NCBI RefSeq assembly: GCF_900188445.1
Contig: NZ_FZOR01000029.1
Span: forward strand, 1 to 64,000
Length of the DNA: 64,000 nucleotides
DNA from: Actinomadura meyerae
Lineage (GTDB): Bacteria; Actinomycetota; Actinomycetes; Streptosporangiales; Streptosporangiaceae
Reading direction: 5' to 3'
Both the position numbers and the translations under genes were made by a program. The stretch's first letter is position 1; every line of letters begins with the position of its first letter. Under the pieces are notes generated by a model, which saw only the letters and a list, made by a program, of their open reading frames with translations, was not told the origin of the DNA and searched no databases. Positions 39,225-46,548 of the stretch are shown here, one piece after another.

Positions 39225-39250
39225 AAGTGGCCTGGTCGGTATGGCCACTT
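39225..39250. promoter_or_regulatory. Inverted-repeat operator between PNPOx-like and MocR genes
   Basis: AAGTGGCC (39225-39232) and GGCCACTT (39243-39250) are perfect 8-base inverted arms separated by TGGTCGGTAT. The AAGTGG element recalls the AAAGTGG half-sites described for PdxR. It covers the first ATG (39241) of the MocR frame, an argument for the downstream TTG start. Confidence 0.6.
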
Positions 39251-39273
39251 GGCGCGTACAGCCGGAGACCACT

Positions 39274-40680
39274 TTGTCGATCGATCTGCCCCTCGTCGTC
39301 GACCGGGACGCCCGGGAGCCGATGAGCGCCCAGCTCGTCGTCCAGTTGCGGGAGGCGATGACGGAGGGACGGCTCGCGGCGGGGGAGCGGCTTCCGTCCA
39401 GCAGGGCGCTGGGGAAGCTGCTGGGCGTCAGCCGGACGGTCGTCACCGAGGCGTACGAGCAGCTCTACGCGGAGGGGTGGCTCGAAGGGCGGCACGGGTC
39501 CGGGACGTATGTGACCGAGGGCGTCGCCGCCGAGCCCGTGCCGAGGCAGGAGAAGCCTGCGCCGAGCCGGGTGCGGAAGGTGGCGGCCCCAGATGAGATC
39601 GATCTGCGGCCGGGCGTCGCCTGGATCGGGGCCCTCGACACACCGGAGTGGCGGCGTGCGTGGCGGCTGGCTGCTGGAATGCCCCCGCAGCAGCGGCAGC
39701 ACTCCTACGGCCTGCCGGGCCTGCGTGCGGCGCTCATCGACTACATCAGGCGCAGCCGAGGCGTAGCGTGCCCCCTGGACGGGCTCCTGGTGACGCGAGG
39801 AGCGACGAACGGGCTCGATCTGCTTGCCGCGACCGTGCTTCGCCCTGGCGACCGCGTAGGGGTGGAGGAGCCCGGCTATGGGCGGGCCCGCGTGGTCCTA
39901 GAGGGACGTGGGGCGCAACTGGTGCCGTGCCCTGTCGACGAGCACGGCCTCATCGTCGACGGCCTGCCGGACGATCTGCGCATCGTCTACACGACCCCGT
40001 CCCACCAGTACCCGATGGGCGGCGTCCTGCCGATCCCGCGCAGGCAGGGCCTGCTGGCGTGGGCGCGGCGCAACGGGGCCCTCATCGCCGAGGACGACTA
40101 CGACGGCGAGTTCCGGTTCGATGTCGCGCCGCTGCCCGCCCTGTACGGTCTCGACCCGGACGTGGTCGTCTACCTCGGCACCACGGCGAAGATCCTCACG
40201 ACGGACATGGGCGTCGGCTGGCTGGCGGGGCGCCCGGACCTGGTGGCGGAGATCGCGCTGCGCCGGGAGCTGCTGAACGACCGCACGGCCGTCGTCCCGC
40301 AGGACGCGCTGCGCCTCCTCCTCGAACGAGGCGATCTGGACAGGTACGTCCGGCGGATGCGCGCCGAGTACGCGCGGCGCCGGGAGGTGGTGGTGCGGGC
40401 GCTGGACGGCCTCCCGCTGCGCGGCGACACCGCCGGCCTCCACCTGGTCGTGGAGGCTCCGGAGCCCGAGGCGCGGCGCGTCGCGGCGGCGGCCGCCGAG
40501 CGGGGCGTGCTGGTGGACACCCTGGAGCGCCACCACATGGGCCCGAGCCGCGCGTCCGGCCTGGTGATCGGGTACGGCTCGGCGGCGACAACGACGGAAC
40601 TGCGCAGGGGCTGCGAGATCGTCCGGACTCTCGCGATAGGCCGGGGCCCTCACGGGATAGGCCGGGCCCTCACGGGATAG
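39274..40680 (+). CDS. MocR/PdxR-type GntR regulator with aminotransferase domain
   Basis: About 468 residues. I prefer TTG 39274 (MSIDLPLVVDRDAREPMSAQ) because GGAG stands six bases before it. The alternative ATG 39241 has no ribosome site and lies inside an inverted repeat. The N-terminal GntR helix-turn-helix is RLPSSRALGKLLGVSRTVVT, then LEGRHGSGTYV. A fold-type I aminotransferase domain follows: LVTRGATNGLDLLAATVL, VGVEEPGYGRARVVL and YTTPSHQYPMGGVLPIPRR, with EDDYDGEFRFD and the PLP-lysine region VYLGTTAKILTTDMGVGWL. Such proteins sense pyridoxal phosphate. Divergent PNPOx-like gene is the probable target. Confidence 0.87.
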   Translation: MSIDLPLVVDRDAREPMSAQLVVQLREAMTEGRLAAGERLPSSRALGKLLGVSRTVVTEAYEQLYAEGWLEGRHGSGTYVTEGVAAEPVPRQEKPAPSRVRKVAAPDEIDLRPGVAWIGALDTPEWRRAWRLAAGMPPQQRQHSYGLPGLRAALIDYIRRSRGVACPLDGLLVTRGATNGLDLLAATVLRPGDRVGVEEPGYGRARVVLEGRGAQLVPCPVDEHGLIVDGLPDDLRIVYTTPSHQYPMGGVLPIPRRQGLLAWARRNGALIAEDDYDGEFRFDVAPLPALYGLDPDVVVYLGTTAKILTTDMGVGWLAGRPDLVAEIALRRELLNDRTAVVPQDALRLLLERGDLDRYVRRMRAEYARRREVVVRALDGLPLRGDTAGLHLVVEAPEPEARRVAAAAAERGVLVDTLERHHMGPSRASGLVIGYGSAATTTELRRGCEIVRTLAIGRGPHGIGRALTG

Positions 40681-40701
40681 GCGGGCCCACCGCGGGTGAC
40701 G

Positions 40702-41430
40702 TCAGTTGGACATGGCGGACTGCCCGACCGGGACCGGTTCGGAGGGGGGACGCAGGGGCGAGTCGGTCGCCGGGGCGGCCGCACGGACGGGCTCGGGCGT
40801 GCGGACCGGGTCCGGGGTGCGCGGGCGCGGCAGCAGCCGGGCGCCGCCGGGCGCGCTCGGAGCGCGGGGCTTGGGGATCGGCGCCACGGGGGTGTCCGGC
40901 CCGGTGATGCGCCGGATGTCGATGCCGCCGGGGTCGGGCCGGTCGAGCGTCGGCACCTGGGACGCCCCGTAGTGCCCGCCGCGCGACCAGTCCTTGCGGG
41001 CGCGCAGCGAGTGGTAGGACTGCGGGGACGGCAGCGGCGGCCCGGCGGGCCAGCGGCGCGCGACGCCCCACGCGTCCAGCCACTGGACGATCGCGTCGAG
41101 CCCGCTCAGCGGCGAGCCGGTGAACGGCGTCCGGGCCTGGCCGACGACCATGATCTGCGCGCAGACGCGGCCCTCCCGGCCGACGCCGCCGAGCAGCCGG
41201 GCCGCGCGGGTGATCGGGAGGAGCTGGACGATCTCGCCGGTGCCGGGATGCCACACCAGGTGCGCGGGCCGGTCCTCCTTGGCGAGGTCGGCGGCCACCG
41301 AGCGCGCGGAGACGCTGCGCGGATCGTGCTCGCCGACGCACCATACGACCCGTGGAGCACCCCCTCGCAACGCTCCGCCATCGTGTCGTGCCGGCACGCG
41401 GCCGGCTCCTGGCAGCCATGCGTCTGCCAC
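40702..41430 (-). CDS. Putative amidase-like hypothetical protein with Pro-rich tail
   Basis: A 242-residue protein; GTG 41430 (VADAWLPGAGRVPARHDGGA) preceded by GGGGGGACG. The frame is open to 41664 but the extra part lacks codon bias. The core (RPAHLVWHPGTGEIVQLLPI, RVCAQIMVVGQARTPFTGSP, LSGLDAIVQWLDAWGVARRW) recalls the layout of phage-type N-acetylmuramoyl-L-alanine amidases, in which a His-containing strand is followed by a 'cover' sheet and a helix. Without a search this stays tentative. The last 80 residues are Pro/Arg-rich and disordered. No signal peptide is seen. Confidence 0.5.
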   Translation of the reverse strand: MADAWLPGAGRVPARHDGGALRGGAPRVVWCVGEHDPRSVSARSVAADLAKEDRPAHLVWHPGTGEIVQLLPITRAARLLGGVGREGRVCAQIMVVGQARTPFTGSPLSGLDAIVQWLDAWGVARRWPAGPPLPSPQSYHSLRARKDWSRGGHYGASQVPTLDRPDPGGIDIRRITGPDTPVAPIPKPRAPSAPGGARLLPRPRTPDPVRTPEPVRAAAPATDSPLRPPSEPVPVGQSAMSN

Positions 41431-41843
41431 GGTGCGTCCCCCCCAATCGGGCGGTCTAGTCCCGAATGGTCTAGTCCTCTTCTCTTTAGCCCAAGCGGGA
41501 CCTGTAGTCCAGCCTGCCGTCTCATGGGCCGGTGTGACGGCTGTCGACCTCCGTGCCGGGTGGCGACCCAGCGTGTTCGGGTGTCGTCGCTGAGGAGTAC
41601 CCCAGGTGTCCAAAGATTCCACCTTGAGGCTGGTTTTTCTCCTGGGAGTTTCGGGGATACACACGCCCCCGCTTTCCCGGATCGCCGTTTGCGCAGGTCA
41701 GCATGGATGCTGAAGGCATTCTGAAGCCTTCCTGCAAAGCGGCCGGATGTGGCCGACAACTTACGCGGCGTATAAGCGTCCCTGGTCCGGGGTACGGGGG
41801 TGGGGTTCCCAGACCGGACCGAGCCGCGTTCTAATAGGGCAGC
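41431..41843. other. 413-bp divergent intergenic region
   Basis: It lies between the amidase-like gene and the phosphotransferase gene, both transcribed outward. It contains A/T-richer stretches (TCTTCTCTTTAGCCC near 41480, GCTGGTTTTTCTCCTG near 41630), consistent with promoters, and short dyads such as AAGGC-ATTCTGAA-GCCTT (41714-41731). I see no gene or RNA family that I can name. Confidence 0.4.
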
Positions 41844-42965
41844 ATGACCGTTGACGCAGAACTGCCGGCCGGGGTCCCCGGCATCGACGTCCCCCGCCTC
41901 GCGGCCTGGCTGGCGCGCGAGCTGCCCGGGTCCGGGCGGATCACCGCGATCGACCTGATCGCGGGCGGGCGTTCGAACCTCACCTACGGGATCACCCTGG
42001 ACGGCGGCCGCCGCGTCGTGCTGCGCCGGCCGCCGCTCGGCCACGTCCTCCCCACGGCCCACGACATGGGGCGCGAGTACCGGGTGCTGTCCGCGCTCGG
42101 CACCGGGACGGACGTGCCGGTGCCGAATGCCCTGGCGTTCTGCGACGACGAGGACGTCATCGGCGCGCGCTTCTACCTGATGGACTTCGTCGAGGGCCGC
42201 GTCCTGCGCACCCGCGAGGACGCCGAGCAGATCACCCCCGAGCAGGCGCGCGGCCTGTCCGACGCGCTCGTGGAGGCCCTCGCGGCGATCCACACCGTCG
42301 ACGTCGAGGCCGTCGGGCTCGGCGACTTCGGGCGCCCGAACGGCTACATGGAGCGCCAGCTCAGGCGCTGGGGCAAGCAGTGGGACAGCTCGCAGGAGGC
42401 GATCCGGGCCACCGGGACCGTCCGCGACCTGCCCGAATACGACCGGCTCGTCGCGCGGCTCGCCGAGCGGCTCCCGGCGGACGGCCCGGCCGGTTCCGGG
42501 GGGTCGTCCGGCGGCGGATGGGCCCGGCTCGTGCACGGCGACTTCCGGCTCGACAACGCGCTCGCCCGGCTGGAGCCGCGCCCCGAGATCGCGGCCGTCG
42601 TCGACTGGGAGATGTCGACGCTCGGCGACCCGCTGTCCGACCTCGGGCTGACGCTCGTCTACTGGGCCGAGGCGGCCGACGCCGAGGAGCTGCCCGTCGG
42701 CGCGACGATCACCTCGGCGCCGGGCTTCCACACCCGCCGCGAGTTCACCGACCGGTACGCCGCGCTGACCGGTTTCGACCTGGGCGACCTCGACTTCTAC
42801 GTCGCGTTCGCCTGCTTCAAGCTCGCGGTGATCCTGGAGGGGATCCACGCCAGGTTCTTGCAGAAGGCGACGGTCGGCGAGGGCTTCGACGAGATCGGCG
42901 GGGGCGTCCCGATCCTGCTGGAGCGCGCCCATCGCACCCTGGACACCCGCTCCATCTCCTCCTAG
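41844..42965 (+). CDS. Phosphotransferase family protein (ACAD10/11-like kinase domain)
   Basis: A 373-residue aminoglycoside-phosphotransferase-fold protein. IAGGRSNLTYGITLDGGRRV is the glycine-loop-like start, VVLRRPPLG carries the ATP-binding strand, and EYRVLSALGTGTDVPVPNAL with FYLMDFVEGRVL follows. The catalytic Brenner motif is LVHGDFRLDNAL and the metal-binding region AAVVDWEMSTLGDPLSDLGL. This branch is related to the kinase domain of ACAD10/11, which phosphorylates 4-hydroxyacyl-CoAs in fatty-acid breakdown; actinomycetes have several copies. Substrate not determined. Monocistronic. Confidence 0.85.
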   Translation: MTVDAELPAGVPGIDVPRLAAWLARELPGSGRITAIDLIAGGRSNLTYGITLDGGRRVVLRRPPLGHVLPTAHDMGREYRVLSALGTGTDVPVPNALAFCDDEDVIGARFYLMDFVEGRVLRTREDAEQITPEQARGLSDALVEALAAIHTVDVEAVGLGDFGRPNGYMERQLRRWGKQWDSSQEAIRATGTVRDLPEYDRLVARLAERLPADGPAGSGGSSGGGWARLVHGDFRLDNALARLEPRPEIAAVVDWEMSTLGDPLSDLGLTLVYWAEAADAEELPVGATITSAPGFHTRREFTDRYAALTGFDLGDLDFYVAFACFKLAVILEGIHARFLQKATVGEGFDEIGGGVPILLERAHRTLDTRSISS

Positions 42966-43035
42966 CGCCCCTAGCCGCGGTCTCCCCCCGCGCGCATCGC
43001 GCAGGGGGAGACCGTGCAGGGGGTGACCGAAGGGC

Positions 43036-44511
43036 TCAGCAGTACCGGACGGACGCCGAGGCGCCGCCCGAGAACGACACCGACCCGGTCTTGCGGCCCC
43101 AGCAGATGACGGCCGTCCGCTTCACGGTGACGTTCGCGGACTCGCCCGCCGACAGGTGCCCGCCGCCGCCGGCGCTGATGTCGCCGGACGTCCCTGTCAC
43201 GCTCCAGTCGACGGCGCCGCCGACCGCGGTGACCCGCACCGTGCAGGTGTCGCCGCCGCCCTGCATGCTGCATCCGGCCACCGACAGGCGGCCCGGCTTG
43301 GGCGGCTCCGGCGCGCGGCTCGTCGGCGGCGCGGGAGCCATCGTCGTCGGCGTCCTGGACGGCGTCTCGGACGGCGACGGCGACTTCGACGGCGTCTTGG
43401 ACTTGCTCGGGGACGGCGAGGCGGAGGTCGGGGACGGGTCGGTCGGCGTCGGCTCCGGCACCTGGGAGTCGCTCGGCGAGGAGCTGTCGCCGGGCACGGA
43501 CGGGCCGTTCGCGGACGCGTTCGTCGAGCCCTCCCCGTCGTGCAGCCACGACCAGGCGCCGACGCACATCACCACCAGCCCCACGGCGACGGCGACGGCG
43601 GCGAGCGCCGGGCCGCGCCGCCGGGGCGACCGGTCGCGGGCGCGCGGCGCGGCCGGCTGGTAGGGGAGCGGCCAGCCGTACTCGTCGAACGGCTCGGTCC
43701 ACGCGGCGATGGCGCGGCGGTTGTCGGCGCGGTCCGCGGCGGTCGCGGCGGTCAGCACGTCCAGCCGCAGGTCGGCGGGGATCGCCGCGATCGGCAGCAC
43801 CGACAGCAGCCGGTCCGGCGGCAGCGGCGGCGTCTCCTGCTCCCCGCACACCGGGCAGCTCCCCACATGCCGGACGAGCGACCCGGCCGACTGCGGGGTG
43901 AGCGGCCACGACTCGGTCAGCGCCGCGAGGCTGGGGCAGCTCTTCCAGTGGTTCTGCGCGACGAGGGCCGCGTGCAGCGCCGTGCCGAGGTCCTCGCGGG
44001 CCTTCTCGACGAGCGCGAGCGTCTCCTCCAGCGGGATGCCGAAGACGCCGCACAGGTCGACCTCGTCCAGCTCGTGCCGGACCGACAGGTCGATCGCCTC
44101 GCGCTGCCGGCCGTTCAGCGCGGCGAGCGCGCTGTGCGCGAGCAGCCGCCGCTCCTCGCGGCGGGCGAGCTGCTCGGGCGTCAGGTCGTCCTCGGCCTCG
44201 GGCGCCTCCTGCCCGATGTGGCGGTTCGGGCTGTCGCGGCGCCGCATGCACTCCTTGCGGGCGATCGCGTACAGCCAGCCGCGCAGCCGCTCCGGCTCGG
44301 TGAGCCGGCCGACGTGCTCGCGGGCCGCGATGATGACGTTGCGGAGCGCGCCCGCCGCCTCGACCCGGTCGCGCAGCAGACCGTGGCAGTAGTCGAAGAG
44401 GAACGGCGCGTAGGTGTCGTAGACCTCGGTCAGGGCGATGACGTCCCCGGCTCGCAGCGAGTCCGCCAGCCTGGATTCGTCGCTTCGCCCGGGCCCTGGC
44501 TCACCGGCCAC
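43036..44511 (-). CDS. Membrane-anchored ECF sigma factor with zinc-finger-like and extracytoplasmic domains (copy 2)
   Basis: A 491-residue protein, GTG 44511 after GGGAGGG. Region 2: LADSLRAGDVIALTEVYDTY and PERLRGWLYAIARKECMRRR. Region 4: LAALNGRQREAIDLSVRHEL, VDLCGVFGIPLEETLALVEK. Then an anti-sigma-like zinc-finger segment SLVRHVGSCPVCGEQE, one membrane helix (LAAVAVAVGLVVMCVGAWSW), a Ser/Pro/Thr-rich spacer and a C-terminal beta-domain outside the cell (GRLSVAGCSMQGGGDTCTVR to ASASVRYC). Sigma factor, anti-sigma-like element and sensor are in one chain, as in ECF groups with long C-terminal extensions. A paralogue lies directly upstream. Confidence 0.82.
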   Translation of the reverse strand: MAGEPGPGRSDESRLADSLRAGDVIALTEVYDTYAPFLFDYCHGLLRDRVEAAGALRNVIIAAREHVGRLTEPERLRGWLYAIARKECMRRRDSPNRHIGQEAPEAEDDLTPEQLARREERRLLAHSALAALNGRQREAIDLSVRHELDEVDLCGVFGIPLEETLALVEKAREDLGTALHAALVAQNHWKSCPSLAALTESWPLTPQSAGSLVRHVGSCPVCGEQETPPLPPDRLLSVLPIAAIPADLRLDVLTAATAADRADNRRAIAAWTEPFDEYGWPLPYQPAAPRARDRSPRRRGPALAAVAVAVGLVVMCVGAWSWLHDGEGSTNASANGPSVPGDSSSPSDSQVPEPTPTDPSPTSASPSPSKSKTPSKSPSPSETPSRTPTTMAPAPPTSRAPEPPKPGRLSVAGCSMQGGGDTCTVRVTAVGGAVDWSVTGTSGDISAGGGGHLSAGESANVTVKRTAVICWGRKTGSVSFSGGASASVRYC

Positions 44512-44740
44512 GGAACCCTCCCAGCGAATTCGATGGTGTTGTGGATCTTGCCCCCGGCGAGCCCCGACGTGTGTCGGCCGACTCTGGTTGCCTGATCTTG
44601 CCACCAAGTAGCTGAGATTTCTCCCGTATGGGTGGATTTAAGTGACGAAACCGGTACGCGCCGTGGCCATCTGTCCTAGTCGGACGGCACACGCGCCGCA
44701 TAAGGTGATCTGAGTCACATGACCCGGTGGTCGCCGCTCG

Positions 44741-46270
44741 TCAGCCGCCCTGCGGGTCGCCGTCCCCCGGAGGGTCGTCGTCGACCGGGCAGACCAGCGT
44801 CACCCCGCCGGTGTTGCCCGTGGTCAGGATCACGGTGCCCCGGCCGCCCGGCGGGGTGCAGTTCCCGGTGACGCGGATCGAGCCCGACTGCCCGGCGCGG
44901 AGCGTGCCGCCGCCGCTGGCGCTGATCCCGCCCGTCGCGCCCGCGACACCCCAGGTCACCGTTCCGCCGACCGCGCGGACCCCGATCGTGCAGGAGCCCG
45001 GGCCCGGGCCCTGGATCGTGCAGGAACCCACGCTGAGACGGCCCGTCCTGGGCGTCGTGAAGGTGGGGCGTGGTGTGGTGGCCTCGCTGGACGGCTTGCG
45101 GGTCCTGGTGGGAGTCGGGGTGGGCGTCGTCGTGGTGGGAGTAGGCGTCGGCGTCTCGCTCTGAGTGGGCGTCGGCGAGTCGGACGGCTCCTCGGAGTCG
45201 GGCGGCGTGGACGGGTCGAGCACCGACTCCGTCGCCCCTCCCGCGGGCCCCTGCGCGCTCGTCCCCCCGCGGCCGGACATGACGAAGAACGCGCCGGCCA
45301 CGATCACGATGACCGCCGCGGCGGCCGCCAGCGCCGGCCAGAGCGCGCGCGGGCCGCGCCGCTCACCACCGCCGTCCGGCTTGGGCGCGCGGTCGACGAC
45401 GAGGGGCCAACCCCACTCGTCGAGCGGCTCGGCGCGGTGCGCGATGTAGCTGAGGTCGCCGGCCAGCGCGGCGTCGGTGGCCGTGGCCATGACGTGCCCG
45501 CGCAGGTCGGTCGGCATCATCGCGACCGGCAGCACCTGGAGGAGCCGCGCCGCCGGGGCGGTCCGCTCGTTCCGGGACCCGCACACCGGGCACGACGCGA
45601 CGTGCTGGACCAGCGCGCGGACCGCCGGAGGCTGCAGCGGGCGGGTGCCGCCGACGCCGCCCTCCTGGGCGATCCCGGCGAGCTCGGGGCAGCCGCTGCG
45701 GCCGGTGCGGGCGAGGTGGACGGCGGCGAGGGCCTCGTCCAGGCGGGCCTGCGCCACGCCGGTCAGGTCCGCGGACTCCTGCCCGTCCAGGCCGAGCACG
45801 CAGCCGACCTCGAAGGTGTCCAGGCCGTGCCGCAGCATGAGGTCGATCGACTCGCGCTCGCGGCCGCGCAGAGTCCCCAGGGCGCTGTGGACGAGCCGCC
45901 GCGCCTCCTGGCGCCGGGCGAGCTCTGCCTCGTCCAGGAAGCCCTCCTCGACCTCGGGAGCGCCGTGCCGCTCGGCGGGCCGGTTCGGGTCGCGCAGGCG
46001 CCGCATGCACTCGTTGCGGACGAGGGCGTACAGCCAGGCGCGGAAGCGGTCGGGTTCCCGCAGGACCGAAACGTGGGCGTAGGCGGCGATGAGCGCGTCG
46101 TGCAGCGCCCCGGCCGCCTGCTCCTGGTCGCGCAGCAGCGCGTGGCAGTAGTCGTACAGGCGGGCCGCGTAGCGGTCCATGACCTGGATGAGCGCGCTGG
46201 GATCTCCCGCGGCCAGCGCCTGCGCCAGACGTTCGTCGTCCGCGCGTTCGAAACTGGGCCAACCGGACAC
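44741..46270 (-). CDS. Membrane-anchored ECF sigma factor with zinc-finger-like and extracytoplasmic domains (copy 1)
   Basis: A 509-residue paralogue of the protein at 43036; GTG 46270 after GGAGGACCTT. Region 2: LAQALAAGDPSALIQVMDRY and PDRFRAWLYALVRNECMRRL. Region 4: LGTLRGRERESIDLMLRHGL. Zinc-finger-like LVQHVASCPVCGSRNE, membrane helix ALAAAAAVIVIVAGAFFVMS, a Thr-Pro-rich spacer (SETPTPTPTTTTPTPTPTRT) and a C-terminal extracellular domain beginning GRLSVGSCTIQGPG and ending with TLVCPVDDD. The order of parts is the same as in copy 2 but identity is moderate, so the duplication is old. The 229-bp gap between them suggests separate promoters. The signal sensed is unknown. Confidence 0.82.
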   Translation of the reverse strand: MSGWPSFERADDERLAQALAAGDPSALIQVMDRYAARLYDYCHALLRDQEQAAGALHDALIAAYAHVSVLREPDRFRAWLYALVRNECMRRLRDPNRPAERHGAPEVEEGFLDEAELARRQEARRLVHSALGTLRGRERESIDLMLRHGLDTFEVGCVLGLDGQESADLTGVAQARLDEALAAVHLARTGRSGCPELAGIAQEGGVGGTRPLQPPAVRALVQHVASCPVCGSRNERTAPAARLLQVLPVAMMPTDLRGHVMATATDAALAGDLSYIAHRAEPLDEWGWPLVVDRAPKPDGGGERRGPRALWPALAAAAAVIVIVAGAFFVMSGRGGTSAQGPAGGATESVLDPSTPPDSEEPSDSPTPTQSETPTPTPTTTTPTPTPTRTRKPSSEATTPRPTFTTPRTGRLSVGSCTIQGPGPGSCTIGVRAVGGTVTWGVAGATGGISASGGGTLRAGQSGSIRVTGNCTPPGGRGTVILTTGNTGGVTLVCPVDDDPPGDGDPQGG

Positions 46271-46418
46271 AAGGTCCTCCTGCGGGCTGCTTTCGGATTC
46301 CTCGTCCGCATCGTGGGGGACGGGCTGGAAGAAGATCCAAGAGGGAGCGGTGGGCTCTCCCGCCGCCGGTACGGTCCGGCGGGCGCCTCCCGGACACCGG
46401 GTCGGGGGAAGGCGAGTT

Positions 46419-46453
46419 GGAGGCCCGACGGCCCCGCTCCCCGTCGGGCCTCC
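46419..46453 (-). terminator. Terminator-like hairpin after the vWA gene
   Basis: GGAGGCCCGACGG (46419-46431) and CCGTCGGGCCTCC (46441-46453) form a perfect 13-bp stem with a nine-base loop. It lies 96 bases beyond the stop of the minus-strand vWA gene and upstream of the ECF gene at 46270. No T-run follows on the minus strand. Confidence 0.6.
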
Positions 46454-46548
46454 GACTGTTTGACGATCGGCTCCGGCCCCCGGTTGACACCGGGGACCGG
46501 AAAAAATCGGGAACTACCTGACGCGTCGGTAAGATCACCGGAGCGTGA

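Noticed and set aside
44690..44725. CRP-like site GTGATCTGAGTCAC upstream of the second ECF gene
   Set aside because: Half-sites do not match (GTGAT versus GTCAC) and spacing is wrong for the consensus seen at 30508.
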